DNA of 64,000 bases from G963676095 sp963676095. GTDB taxonomy: Bacteria; Bacteroidota; Bacteroidia; Bacteroidales; Prolixibacteraceae. Each line of letters begins with the position of its first letter. Position 1 is the first letter of the stretch. Location: assembly GCA_963676095.1 (NCBI GenBank), contig OY781040.1:3906001-3970000 (forward strand), written 5' to 3'. Positions 25,017 to 34,047 of this stretch are shown here, one piece after another. Below the pieces are notes generated by a model that saw only the letters and a list, made by a program, of their open reading frames with translations, did no database searches and was not told the DNA's origin. The position numbers and the translations under genes are program-made.

Positions 25017-26474
25017 ATGAAAAAAATTATTGACTCCTTTTTTATTATTACAGCTTTAACAATTTGTGTAAGCTGTTCCAAAATTGAGAATCCTGAGACG
25101 AAAACAACAATTACTGGAAAAATTGAAAATATGGATGTTTATCCAAACACCAAAACCATTTCAGTCACAATTGTAGATTTTAGGGATAAAAAATCGATTT
25201 TTACCGATTCAATAAAAAGTGACGGTTCATTTGAAATAGTTTTCGATTTATATAAAACTCAAGATGTAAAAGTTGATCCTATTGTTGGGGAAATAATAAT
25301 TCATCCTGGAGAAACAATTGAGCTAGGAATTGATTTTAAAGATATTGGGAACGTTGATTTTATTGGAAAAAGCCAAAAAACAAATCAAGATTTATATAAA
25401 TATCTTAATAGTAATTATTGTATCAATAATTTTAATGACCTAGATTCAAGAAAGTTAAATCCTAAAGATTTTATGAAACTCTGTGATAGCGTCAAGTCAA
25501 ATTTAATCTCAAAAAGAAATGATTTTATTTTAGAGGTAAATCCTAATCAAGAGATTTTAAAATGGACAATAGAATATATTGACATAAGTTATTACAATGC
25601 ACTTTCATACTATTTATTTAGATATTCACATAAAAACAAATTATCTCCTTTCGATTCAATTGTTAAATATTATATTAACCATTTAGATAGCATAAGTCTT
25701 CTTTTTACTTCTGAAGTTATAAATACAGACTCATACAAACTTCTTGATATATATACTGGTATAATCGCCCAAAAACTATTTTACAATCAAAAAATATCAA
25801 ATAAAGATAGTGCAATTACAGTACTAATAGATAACATTTTAATTGAATCTAAAAATGATTTATTCAAGGAATATTTACTAGCGAATTTTTTCTACCAAGA
25901 ACTAAATCAGTTTAACTTAAATACTTTTGAAAGCAATAAGGAGCTGCTTATAAATAATATTCAATCTTATTCAATTAAAACCCCTTTATTTCAGTATTAC
26001 GACAAATTAAAAGTTCTAGCTGAGAATCCTGAAATTGGTTCAAATAGTATTAAAGCAAAAATGACAAATACTTCTGGTAAAGTAATTTTAGACTCAATAA
26101 TCAACAAAAACAGAGGAAAAGTAATTTACATCGATTGTTGGGCAACATGGTGTGGACCATGTAAAGCTGAGATGCCACATTCGAAAGAACTAATGGAAAA
26201 ATTACAAGGTGAGAAAATAGAATTTGTTTATTTGTGTATAGATTCTAAAGAGGAACTTTGGAAACAGACTATTTCAATATTACAACTTGATGGTAACCAT
26301 ATTTACTGCGATAATAAACAAAGTCAAGATATTAGGAAAGGACTAGATATTGATGGTGTCCCTTATTATATTTTAATAAACAAACATGGACATATAATTG
26401 AATCTGGGAACTATTTACGACCCAGTAATTCCGAAACGATAAATAAAATTAAAGAATTATTAAAAGAATCATAA
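25017..26474 (+). CDS. Lipoprotein with C-terminal TlpA/ResA-like thioredoxin domain
   Basis: 485 residues from ATG 25017. Signal peptide MKKIIDSFFIITALTICVSC with lipobox CVSC. Residues about 25-110 resemble the DUF4369 beta domain common before thioredoxin domains in Bacteroidota. A helical middle (115-345) is followed by a thioredoxin fold with the redox motif WCGPC in IDCWATWCGPCKAEMPHS (about 370-390) and the cis-Pro loop GVPYYILI. By family a membrane-anchored periplasmic thiol-disulfide oxidoreductase. Single-gene, AT-rich. The frame is open upstream to 24969, within the end of the transposase gene, but that would place extra residues before the signal peptide. Confidence 0.88.
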   Translation: MKKIIDSFFIITALTICVSCSKIENPETKTTITGKIENMDVYPNTKTISVTIVDFRDKKSIFTDSIKSDGSFEIVFDLYKTQDVKVDPIVGEIIIHPGETIELGIDFKDIGNVDFIGKSQKTNQDLYKYLNSNYCINNFNDLDSRKLNPKDFMKLCDSVKSNLISKRNDFILEVNPNQEILKWTIEYIDISYYNALSYYLFRYSHKNKLSPFDSIVKYYINHLDSISLLFTSEVINTDSYKLLDIYTGIIAQKLFYNQKISNKDSAITVLIDNILIESKNDLFKEYLLANFFYQELNQFNLNTFESNKELLINNIQSYSIKTPLFQYYDKLKVLAENPEIGSNSIKAKMTNTSGKVILDSIINKNRGKVIYIDCWATWCGPCKAEMPHSKELMEKLQGEKIEFVYLCIDSKEELWKQTISILQLDGNHIYCDNKQSQDIRKGLDIDGVPYYILINKHGHIIESGNYLRPSNSETINKIKELLKES

Positions 26475-26497
26475 AAATTCAGCGCATAACAATTAGT

Positions 26498-26536
26498 CTC
26501 CAATAAAGCGTTGCTTGCATACGCTTTAGATTGGAG
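26498..26536. repeat. Dispersed hairpin, copy 1
   Basis: CTCCAATaAAGCG (26498-26510) pairs with CGCTTTagATTGGAG (26522-26536); the loop TTGCTTGCATA is identical to copy 2 at 40749-40789. It is followed by GTTGAACTAAAC and an IS91 remnant in both places, so it is probably part of an IS91-type 3' end or of the cassette boundary. Confidence 0.7.
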
Positions 26537-27015
26537 GAAGAGTTGAACTAAACCACTTCCTGGGTATAACCGTTTGCCGGTCATGAAATTACAAATAGTG
26601 TTTTTAATTGGTTTTTTCAGGTTTGCCTGATTCCTGTTTTTGCGCGTGTTGCCATCCCTCAGAATCGCTTTGCGCCAGAAAAACCGGTTCCCGTCACAAC
26701 TTGCCCCGGCGTATTCTCATTTTTCCGGAGAAAATCTGTCATCGATCCATCGGTTTTTGACTTACGGGCATACCTTCCCCATTTACGCTTTGCGCATCAT
26801 AATAAGTACTACAAAATCAATCATTGGCAGATTCCTGTCAACGCATTTACAGGCGGGGCCCGTTGCCCGGGCCAGGAATCCCGGGTGCCGGATACGCCGG
26901 AAATAAGGCGGGACAATGTGATCCGGGAAACGTTTGAGGAGCTCTGTTCCGCTAATGGTTTTGGTTTTCTTTTGGTACCCGTTTTCGCGGTCGCACCAGC
27001 TAAAGGTAACATGGG
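26537..27015 (-). pseudogene. IS91-family transposase 3' remnant (copy 1)
   Basis: Minus strand reads VTFSWCDRENGYQKKTKTI then HIVPPYFRRIRHPGF, matching the region VTFVAKDYRD...LPKRFVKIRRFG of the intact IS91 transposase at 32875-34047. The part upstream of VTF, with all catalytic residues, is missing, and the rest is degraded. The break point (TAAAGGTAACATGGG near 27000) is the same as in copy 2 and joins to R2 repeats. Confidence 0.8.
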
Positions 27016-27029
27016 GGGGGGGGATCCCA

Positions 27030-27163
27030 TGATAGAACGTTGTTGCGAGTGACGCAACAGCATTATTGTGAGTGTCACAACAACGTTGTTGTGGGGGTCG
27101 CAATAACGTTATTGTGGGTATCACAACCGTATTGTTGCGGCGTTCACAAAAATTATAGTGGGG
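27030..27163. repeat. 23-bp tandem array, family R2 (CACAATAACGTTATTGTG type)
   Basis: Full units at 27049, 27072, 27095, 27118 and 27141, all 23 bp, preceded by a partial unit. Each is an imperfect palindrome around AACGTT. A G10 run (27014-27023) precedes it. Confidence 0.92.
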
Positions 27164-27194
27164 AGAAGTTTCACTGAACAATAAATTTTCGGAA

Positions 27195-27224
27195 GTTACG
27201 CTTATAACCCATTTGTGTTATACG
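27195..27224. repeat. 22-bp array, family R3, truncated
   Basis: One full unit (27195-27216) and the first 8 bp of the next, with the usual lead-in before it; it then joins to the duplicated block. Confidence 0.8.
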
Positions 27225-27225
27225 G

Positions 27226-27698
27226 TAATCCGTCAAGACTCCACCGCAAATGCAGAACAGAGCGGTGCGGGGGCCGTCAAAACGCCCGGGTGAGGGTTCG
27301 TTTTGATAAGATTTTTGCTTCCTTTTCATCGATTGGAAAAGGAAGAGCCTGTCCGGCTCAAGGACAGAAATTACAAAAAAAGTTGTTGTTTGTGCTTAAA
27401 AGAATCTGGATCCGGGAAGCGGGACCTGATTGCCAAAATTAGAAACGACATCGGAATTCTGATTGAACGGGTATTTTGCCCGGCAGGCAACGATAAATTT
27501 ATCTTTTTCTCCACCTGCTTTTTCAATTGATCCGAAAAAACGGACTGGGGAAAAAGCTGGAAAGCCTACAACAAGTGGTTCTGTTTCAATACCTCGGTAA
27601 TCTTGTCTTTCTCCCATCCCGTAACAGCCTGGATCTGTTTGAGGGTTAAGCCATTCTTCGAACCATTTATGATGACCGTTTCCATGGCTGACTCATAG
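27226..27698. repeat. Duplicate of 14784-15260 including the Rpn gene 3' end
   Basis: Copy of the non-coding block plus, from about 27561, the last 45 codons of the Rpn nuclease gene on the minus strand. It breaks off within CATGGCTGACTCAT and is joined to an R1 array. Non-functional. Confidence 0.88.
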
Positions 27699-27722
27699 TA
27701 TCATATAGGGAGATGTGAGTCC

Positions 27723-27823
27723 GTTTCACCAACGTTTGGGATAGTGCCTCACTAATGCTTGTGAAGGGGGGCCCACTAACGTTCGGGAGGGTGTCTCACA
27801 CGTGTTAGTGAGGGCGGCTCCTC
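27723..27823. repeat. 23-bp tandem array, family R1
   Basis: Same four-unit structure and GGCTCCTC end as at 21201, including the extra G in unit three. It is followed by an R5 array in the same order as at 21201-21521, so the composite R1-R5 block was copied as one. Confidence 0.92.
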
Positions 27824-27847
27824 TAAATGGGAAAGGATGGATACGAC

Positions 27848-28043
27848 CGATGCTGTTCCCTTCGTAAAAAGATGCTGAAGATTTCGCGGAAAGATACCGG
27901 ACTTTTCATAAAAAGATGGGGAAGATTTTATAAAAAGACCCTGAACTTTTCGCCAAAAGATGGGGAAGATTTCCTCAAAAGCTGCCCGGCTTTTAGTAAA
28001 AAGATACCGAAGGTTTCCGGAAAAGATACTGTACTTTTTTCAT
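27848..28043. repeat. 22-bp tandem array, family R5
   Basis: Eight 22-bp units from 27868, alternating AGATTT and ACTTTT types, a few substitutions from the array at 21346. Confidence 0.93.
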
Positions 28044-28111
28044 CCTTCCGGTATAAGGGGAAAAGTATCTGGGGAAAAGCACTGGTAGAAAACAATAAAG
28101 GCGTGGTACCA

Positions 28112-28941
28112 AAATCATAAGTGCATTTATCGCAGGAGAAAGGTCCGGTAAAAAGTTGGCAGAAAACCGACACTATAATTGCCGCAAATCGGAAGAAGAA
28201 ATAGCCAAAGCCCTTCAATACAACGGGCGGGATGATTATATGTTTGCCTTAAAACACGAATGGGGGACCTATTCACACCTACAACGGCAACTTAATGAAG
28301 TCGATTCACAAATTAAAGAATTGCTCACCGACATCATTGATAAAGATGACAATAAAAAACAGCATGTGGCCAACCAAAAAACAGATAAAAGAAAAAATAA
28401 AAATGGGATCCGGGGAACTGATATGAACCAGATGGCCTATCAATATTTTGAATGGATAGACCTAATGGCCATCGAAGGGGTTAATGATGCGACAATTCTG
28501 TCTATAATCAGTGAGATCGGATTAGAGGGAATTAAGAAATTTGAAACATCCAAAGAATTTACAGCATGGTTGCGCCTTGCTCCCCATAACAAAATAAGTG
28601 GAGGCAAGGTATTAAACCATCATATACCAAAAGGAAGCAGCAGGTTAAAAATTGCATTACGAAATGCAGCAAATGCCATCGGTAATTTAAAAGAAGGACA
28701 CCTGTCCGACTTCTTTAAAAGAATCTGCTATAAAAAAGGGAGGAGAACAGCGATCAATGCAACCGCAAGAAAACTTGCTGTAATCATCTGGAATATGTTG
28801 GTTAAAGAAATGCCATATGAATCACCAACCCAATATTTATTCCTCGATGAAAAAAGAAAACTTGGATTGGTGAAAAGAATCAAAAAGCAAATCGCTAAAT
28901 TTGAATTACAACCCGAACAACTCGGATTTATAACAACCTAA
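28112..28941 (+). pseudogene. IS110-family transposase, C-terminal two thirds
   Basis: The frame is readable from IISAFIAGERSGKK (28114), before the first ATG-like start, through KSEEEIAKALQYNG and the Transposase_20 domain (MAIEGVNDATILSIISEIG, RLAPHNKISGGKV, NAANAIGNLKE). The N-terminal DEDD catalytic domain is missing. Related to but distinct from the fragment at 16937-17683. Followed by GACGTTAGTC, as that one is followed by AACGTTAGTC. It sits directly after an R5 array. Confidence 0.88.
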
Positions 28942-29014
28942 GATACAGTAGTTATGATTTGACGTTAGTCGGAACGCCAGAGAACGACACGAGCATGATA
29001 AACAAAACTGAAAG

Positions 29015-30124
29015 ATGAATAAAATAAAACTGATTTTACTTTTTTTAATAGTATCAAGTATTTGCATAGCACAAAAGAAAACGATAAGTATTGATTTCAA
29101 ATCTAAAGATTGGAAAACTTTTGGCTCAGAAATAACAGAATTTGATTCAGTATTGACAACATTCATTCCTAAAGGAACAGGAATTGCATATTTGGATAGT
29201 TTTGATTTTCAAAATGGAACTATTGAATGTGATTTATATTCACCATCAGATAAAGCATATTTGGGGATTGTTTTTAGGATTACATCTTTGAGCAATTTTG
29301 AAAACATTTATTTCCAACCTCACACGAGTGGGAAATGGGATGCAGTGCAATATGACCCAATTTTTAATAGGTCAGCCACATGGCAGCTTTACAATGGTAC
29401 AAAATATCAAGCTGTTGCAAATATTCCTGTAAGAGAATGGTTTCATGTAAAAATTCAGGTTATAGGTGATTCTGCAAAAGTCTATCTTGATAATAATCCA
29501 AAACAGGTATTGTCTGTGAAATTAAAGCATGATTATTCATCAGGTTCTATAGGTGTATTCAGTTATCATCCTGCTAATTTTACAAATCTTAAGGTGACAA
29601 AACTTGATACAGTTTTATCTTTTAAACCCGAATTAACAACTGCGTCTAAAAAAACATACATTTCAAATTGGTTGATTTCTGAACCATATGATAATTACAA
29701 TTTTAAAATTGAAAAGCCATTTTTAAATGATAGTATAGTAAGTAAATGGCAAACTGTAAATGCCGAAGAAGATTATTTAATAAACTTAAACAGGCATTTT
29801 GCTTTATCTAAAACAAAAAATACAGTATTAGCGAAAGTGACAATAGATTCAAAAAAGAAACAAACAAAGAAGTTATATTTTGGCTATAGTGATAAAATAA
29901 AAATTTACCTAAATGAAGATAGCGTTTTTATAGGCGATAATAGCTTTCATGAATCAGATAAATTTGAAGATAGGGGCTATGTTTTAGATAAACATCAAAT
30001 GATAGAACTTCCATTGGAAAAAGGTGAGAATGAATTGTTTTTTGAAATTTCTGAAAAAATGTTCGGATGGGGTTTTATTGCGAAATTAGAAGATTTAAAA
30101 GGAATCAAAATTATAAATCAATAA
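29015..30124 (+). CDS. Secreted protein with concanavalin-like beta-sandwich domain
   Basis: 369 residues. Signal peptide MNKIKLILLFLIVSSICIAQ, cleavage near residue 19-20. Residues about 25-200 look like a LamG/3-keto-disaccharide-hydrolase-type beta sandwich (YLDSFDFQNGTIECDLY, KAYLGIVFRI, PVREWFHVKIQVIGDSAKVYL, GSIGVFSYHPANFTNLKV). The C-terminal 150 residues form a second beta domain (NTVLAKVTIDSKKKQTKKLY, LPLEKGENELFFEIS) like those that sense or bind small molecules. No catalytic residues identifiable. Plus-strand, 11 bp before the DUF3795 gene. Confidence 0.75.
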   Translation: MNKIKLILLFLIVSSICIAQKKTISIDFKSKDWKTFGSEITEFDSVLTTFIPKGTGIAYLDSFDFQNGTIECDLYSPSDKAYLGIVFRITSLSNFENIYFQPHTSGKWDAVQYDPIFNRSATWQLYNGTKYQAVANIPVREWFHVKIQVIGDSAKVYLDNNPKQVLSVKLKHDYSSGSIGVFSYHPANFTNLKVTKLDTVLSFKPELTTASKKTYISNWLISEPYDNYNFKIEKPFLNDSIVSKWQTVNAEEDYLINLNRHFALSKTKNTVLAKVTIDSKKKQTKKLYFGYSDKIKIYLNEDSVFIGDNSFHESDKFEDRGYVLDKHQMIELPLEKGENELFFEISEKMFGWGFIAKLEDLKGIKIINQ

Positions 30125-30135
30125 AAAACTAAAAA

Positions 30136-30507
30136 ATGGAAACAGCATCAGCTCAAACAGAATTAATTTCATATTGTGGATTTTATTGCGGAGCATGTCC
30201 AAAATATACAAAAGGACAATGTGAAGGATGCAAAGGAGATAATCCCAAATGTGCAGTAGGATACAAAGCTTGTAAAGTAAGACCATGCTGCATTGAGAAT
30301 GGATTTAAATCTTGTGCCGAGTGTGATAAATATGATTCTGTTAAAGATTGTAAATTATATAACCCATTCATGATTAAATTTGGTCAATTTATGACGCGTA
30401 CAAATCGGAGATTAGGAATTGAGATGATAAAGGAAAAAGGGGAAACCGAATTTGTAAAATACATGATTGATAAAAATTGGGTGACAATAAAGACTGGAAA
30501 ACAATAA
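30136..30507 (+). CDS. DUF3795 cysteine-rich protein
   Basis: 123 residues with the DUF3795 pattern: ISYCGFYCGACPKY (11-24), QCEGCKG, CAVGYKACKVRPCC, FKSCAECDKYDS, DCKLYNPF. The eleven-plus cysteines suggest metal or disulfide binding in the cytoplasm (no signal peptide). Function of the family is unknown. It probably shares the transcript of the upstream secreted protein. A terminator-like hairpin follows at 30562. Confidence 0.88.
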   Translation: METASAQTELISYCGFYCGACPKYTKGQCEGCKGDNPKCAVGYKACKVRPCCIENGFKSCAECDKYDSVKDCKLYNPFMIKFGQFMTRTNRRLGIEMIKEKGETEFVKYMIDKNWVTIKTGKQ

Positions 30508-30561
30508 TGCGCAGCACACAACAAATTAGGAATTAAGGCACAGTTGAGCCAAGAAAAGAGG

Positions 30562-30594
30562 CAGTAGGTTTGTCTATCTGCTGCCTTTTTTGAT
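30562..30594 (+). terminator. Rho-independent terminator
   Basis: GGCAG (30562-30566) pairs with CTGCC (30583-30587), followed by TTTTTTG. It closes the 29015-30507 transcript. Confidence 0.55.
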
Positions 30595-30639
30595 CTCTCC
30601 GGCTTTCGGCCCCCTGCTCAATTGTGTTTTAATACGTGT

Positions 30640-32662
30640 GTGCGCCCTGCATGAGCAGAGCGCATCTGCTGAAAGCTATAGAAAAAGCTTAAAAATACAA
30701 ATAAAAAGCAATAAACATAGTTTCAGCAGGTGTATTTTTCCAGAGGGTGCAAGTCCCTTATGCACCGGGGTAACGCCCGGAAGCATTAGCAAGTGGCAAG
30801 GTGGTTTGGGGTGACCCATGCACTGAAGGAAGCCAAACGGCAAAATCCGGTACTGACGAACAGAAACGGCATATGAGGCTGTGAAACGAGGATAAGGTGG
30901 GCACACCATTGTAACGTCCCAAGAATACCAAAATCGTTTTCCAGTAGATGTCGCAGGGATTGGATGAAGGGAAAAGCTCTTACCAGGGGATACCTTGTCA
31001 ACCACGTGGTGGTTAGGGGAAGGAGTCAGCAGAAGCCATAGTAGCTACTGGCAACGAGCCGCGAACAGATACCGCGGAGGACTCACAGGGTAGTGAAGGG
31101 CTGAACATTAAGATGTTCCAAATTCGGCAGGGAGGCATTGCCAGCCCTGGCTTAAGCGGGACAGGGTAAAACAAAGTAAACGAAAAGAGGATGATTGAAC
31201 AGGTACTGAACCGGAGGAATATAATGCGGGCTTACCGTCAGGTTGTGTCGAATAAAGGTTCGGCAGGCACCGATGGTATGGCAGTGACGGATTTGTATGC
31301 TCACCTGACTAAAAACAGGGAGCAACTGGAATCTGATATCCGTGAAGGGAAGTACCAGCCACAACCTATTCTGGGGGTGGAAATACCCAAGAGCAACGGA
31401 AAATTCCGTTTATTAGGTGTGCCCACTGCAACGGATCGCTTGTTGCAACAAGCCGTAGGCCAGGTTCTGTCTATCAAATTCGAGATGGAATTTGAAGATT
31501 ACAGTTACGGCTTCCGGCCCAATCGCAACGCACAGCAAGCGGTACTAAAGGCTCAGGAATACATTAATTCAGGATACCGGCACATTGTTGATATCGATCT
31601 GAAAAGCTTCTTCGATGAAGTGGACCACTGTATCCTGTTGCAGTTGCTGTACCGCAAGGTCAAATGTCCGCTGACCTTGCGCCTGATCCGCAAATGGCTG
31701 AGAGCGCCGATCCAAATCAACGGCAAACTGGTCAAAAGGCGGAAAGGGGTCCCGCAGGGATCCCCACTCAGCCCTTTGCTTTCCAATATCATGCTCAATG
31801 AGTTGGATAAGGAAATGGAGAGGCAGGGACTTCGCTACGTCAGATACGCCGATGATTTTAGTGCGTACACCAAAAGCAAATCGGAGGCCCGCAAGATCGG
31901 CAACAACTTGTTTCTATTTTTGAAAAACAAGTTGAAGTTACCGATCAACCGGGAGAGGGCCGACTGTAAAGAAATTGTCCGGTGGACAATTTTAAGGAGG
32001 AGCCAGGTTGAAGGGATGGAGCATCCGCCGGCCTGTGAACTTTAAGGTTTTGGGGTATGGATTTGTACCCACTTACCGTAAGGGAGAAAAAGGCAAATAC
32101 CAACTGGTTGCAAGCGACAAAAGCTGGAAAAACCTGAAACAAAAGATGAAAATCGTCACCCGGAAGACCACACCGATGAGTTTCGATGAGCGCATTCAAA
32201 AGCTCAAAGAAATTACCCGGGGATGGCTCAACTATTTCCGAATGGCGAGCCTGCACGGCAAGCTAAAGGAAGTGGACGGATGGCTCAGAAATCGGCTTCG
32301 GTATTGTATCTGGCATCACTGGAAGAAACCCGAACGGAAACGGAAGAACCTGATCCGTCTGGGGGTCGATCCGGAACATGCTTACCAATGGAGCCGTTCC
32401 CGGATGGGAGGATGGGCAATTGCCCAAAGCCCGATTTTGAGAACTACCATTACTTTGGAGCGATTGCGAAAAAGAGGTTACGAAGCGTTGCTTACATATT
32501 ACGGAAAAGTTGCCCCACATCTTAATGAACCGCTGTATATGTGCCCGAGGTTAAAATGTCCGGTGGACATTTTGGCCGAAGGGGTGGAGCGTAGCCCGCG
32601 TACGTACAGTGGTGTGAAAGCCTCTCCCTGTCAGCGTTTGCTGACAGGGCGGGCTATTCGAT
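30640..32662 (+). mobile_element. Group II intron copy B (near full length)
   Basis: 2023 bp from GTGCGCC (30640) to TATTCGAT (32662). Ribozyme domains fill 30640-31190. The domain VI stem CTCCCTGTCAGC / GCTGACAGGG is clear near 32625-32650. It is the best template for the copies A and C. Two palindromes of the TGTCCGGTGGACA type (31972-31992, 32553-32573) are inserted, one breaking the RT frame. Confidence 0.88.
31191..32580 (+). pseudogene. Group II intron RT/maturase, frameshifted (copy B)
   Basis: Frame 1 (31191-about 31957) has all RT blocks: GSAGTDGMAV, RLLGVPTATDRLLQQA, YGFRPNRNAQQAV, VDIDLKSFFDEVDH, RKGVPQGSPLSPLLSNIM, VRYADDFSAY, ending LKLPINRER. Frame 2 resumes near 32010 with IRRPVNFKVLGYGFVPTY and the maturase domain (MSFDERIQKLKEITRGWLNYF), to RKRGYEALLTYYGKV. 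Between them lie about 55 bp centred on the palindrome at 31972, of a length that changes frame. The second palindrome at 32553 removes the natural end. No endonuclease domain. Probably not functional as protein; the RNA could be spliced only with help in trans. Confidence 0.88.
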
Positions 32663-32874
32663 TGAACTACACCCGCCGGAATCGGGGCTATGCACTTAGC
32701 GACCGATTTGTTGTTTTTGAAGTAATTTAATTGGAATTAAGTTCTTTGACGTATTGCAGGTTTTAGTGCTTTTTCACTTCATTTACAGCGATGAGTTAGT
32801 GTTTGTGCACTGGTTTCCTGAGATGTGGGCATACCTTTCCCGGTAGCACCAAAAATGCCCATTGGAGTTTGTGG

Positions 32875-34047
32875 TTAATACGGTTGTAAGTTTCTTGTTA
32901 AAAGAAACCCTGCAGGGGATCGTATCCGTGGCAGTTCGCTGATAACGACCATCTTTCCGGTTTTGCATACCGGACAAAGGCAGGGGGTAACCCCGGTTAG
33001 CCTTTCGAGCCGTTCAATATTTGTTTCGGGTGGTTTTTGTTGCTTTATTATTGCCTCAATGTCGGGTTTTTCTTCCGGGATAAACTGTAAATTAAGGTTT
33101 CGTTTTACCGTATGATTGTAAATGCCAAACCTCCGGATTTTGACAAACCTTTTTGGAAGGATGTGCAGGATAAACCGGCGCAGGAACTCGACGCCATCCA
33201 GGGTAACCGGCTTTTTGACAGCCCTGTCGCGATAATCTTTGGCAACAAAGGTTACTTTACCATCGGCAATGTTCAGGATGCGGGCATTGGTAATGGCCAC
33301 CCGGTGGGTGTATTGCCCCAGGTATTTGACCACATGGTCGGCTCCGGCCAGCGATGGCTGGCAATGTACCACCCATTTGGTTTTATAGGCTGACTGAACC
33401 GTATGGTTGAACAAAGTCAGTTCGTTTTTCTTGCGCAAGGCACGTTTGAGACTATCGAGGAACTTGGCTTTAAAGTCCTCGCTCAACTGGTGAACTGGGT
33501 AGAGGTACTGCCCCGAATGCCCGATAGTTTTCCACTGTCCGTCCAAGGTATATCCGGCAGCCGGAACAAGGCAATGGATATGCGGATGCAGCGAGAGGTT
33601 CTGGCCCCAGGTATGCAGCACGGCCACAGCACCGGATTCGACACCAAAATGCGAGTATCCAAACGACCGGAGCGTGTTCCATACCGCAGCAAAGAGCAGG
33701 TCGTAATACATGCGCCCATTGTGCAGGCAAATGTTGTTCAACTGGTGCGGTACAGTAAAGACAATGTGGTAATGCTTGATGGGCAGAGTGCTATGCATCA
33801 GGACATCTATCCAGAAAGCCTGTTTTGCTGCCTGGCATTTGGGGCAATGGCGATCGCCACAACTGTTGTAGCTGTAGCGCACCGTGCCGCAGTTTTCGCA
33901 GGCTTCTTCGTGCCCACCAAGAGCGGAAGTACGGCAACTGGCTATTTTCCCCAGTACCTTTAGTTGCAAAAGTGTAAGTTTTGTTTTGGCAACCAGTTCG
34001 GCACCAAACAAACGGACCACATCGGCCAGTTCACCCTTTGTCCGCAT
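32875..34047 (-). CDS. IS91-family (Y2, rolling-circle) transposase
   Basis: 390 residues. N-terminal zinc-binding motif CENCGTVRYSYNSCGDRHC with PKCQ (about 50-75). The Y2 transposase core includes HIVFTVPHQLN and the HUH-type LHPHIHCLVPAAG (about 155-167), and VVKYLGQYTHRVAITNARI carries the tyrosines YLGQYTHR. A C-terminal zinc-like CLCPVCKTGKM follows (about 355). By family it nicks and transfers one strand by rolling-circle replication, inserting next to GAAC or CAAG. Overlaps the upstream recombinase gene by 17 bp, a pairing common in Bacteroidota IS91 elements. Appears intact. Two 3' remnants of related elements lie at 26537 and 41079. Confidence 0.93.
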   Translation of the reverse strand: MRTKGELADVVRLFGAELVAKTKLTLLQLKVLGKIASCRTSALGGHEEACENCGTVRYSYNSCGDRHCPKCQAAKQAFWIDVLMHSTLPIKHYHIVFTVPHQLNNICLHNGRMYYDLLFAAVWNTLRSFGYSHFGVESGAVAVLHTWGQNLSLHPHIHCLVPAAGYTLDGQWKTIGHSGQYLYPVHQLSEDFKAKFLDSLKRALRKKNELTLFNHTVQSAYKTKWVVHCQPSLAGADHVVKYLGQYTHRVAITNARILNIADGKVTFVAKDYRDRAVKKPVTLDGVEFLRRFILHILPKRFVKIRRFGIYNHTVKRNLNLQFIPEEKPDIEAIIKQQKPPETNIERLERLTGVTPCLCPVCKTGKMVVISELPRIRSPAGFLLTRNLQPY

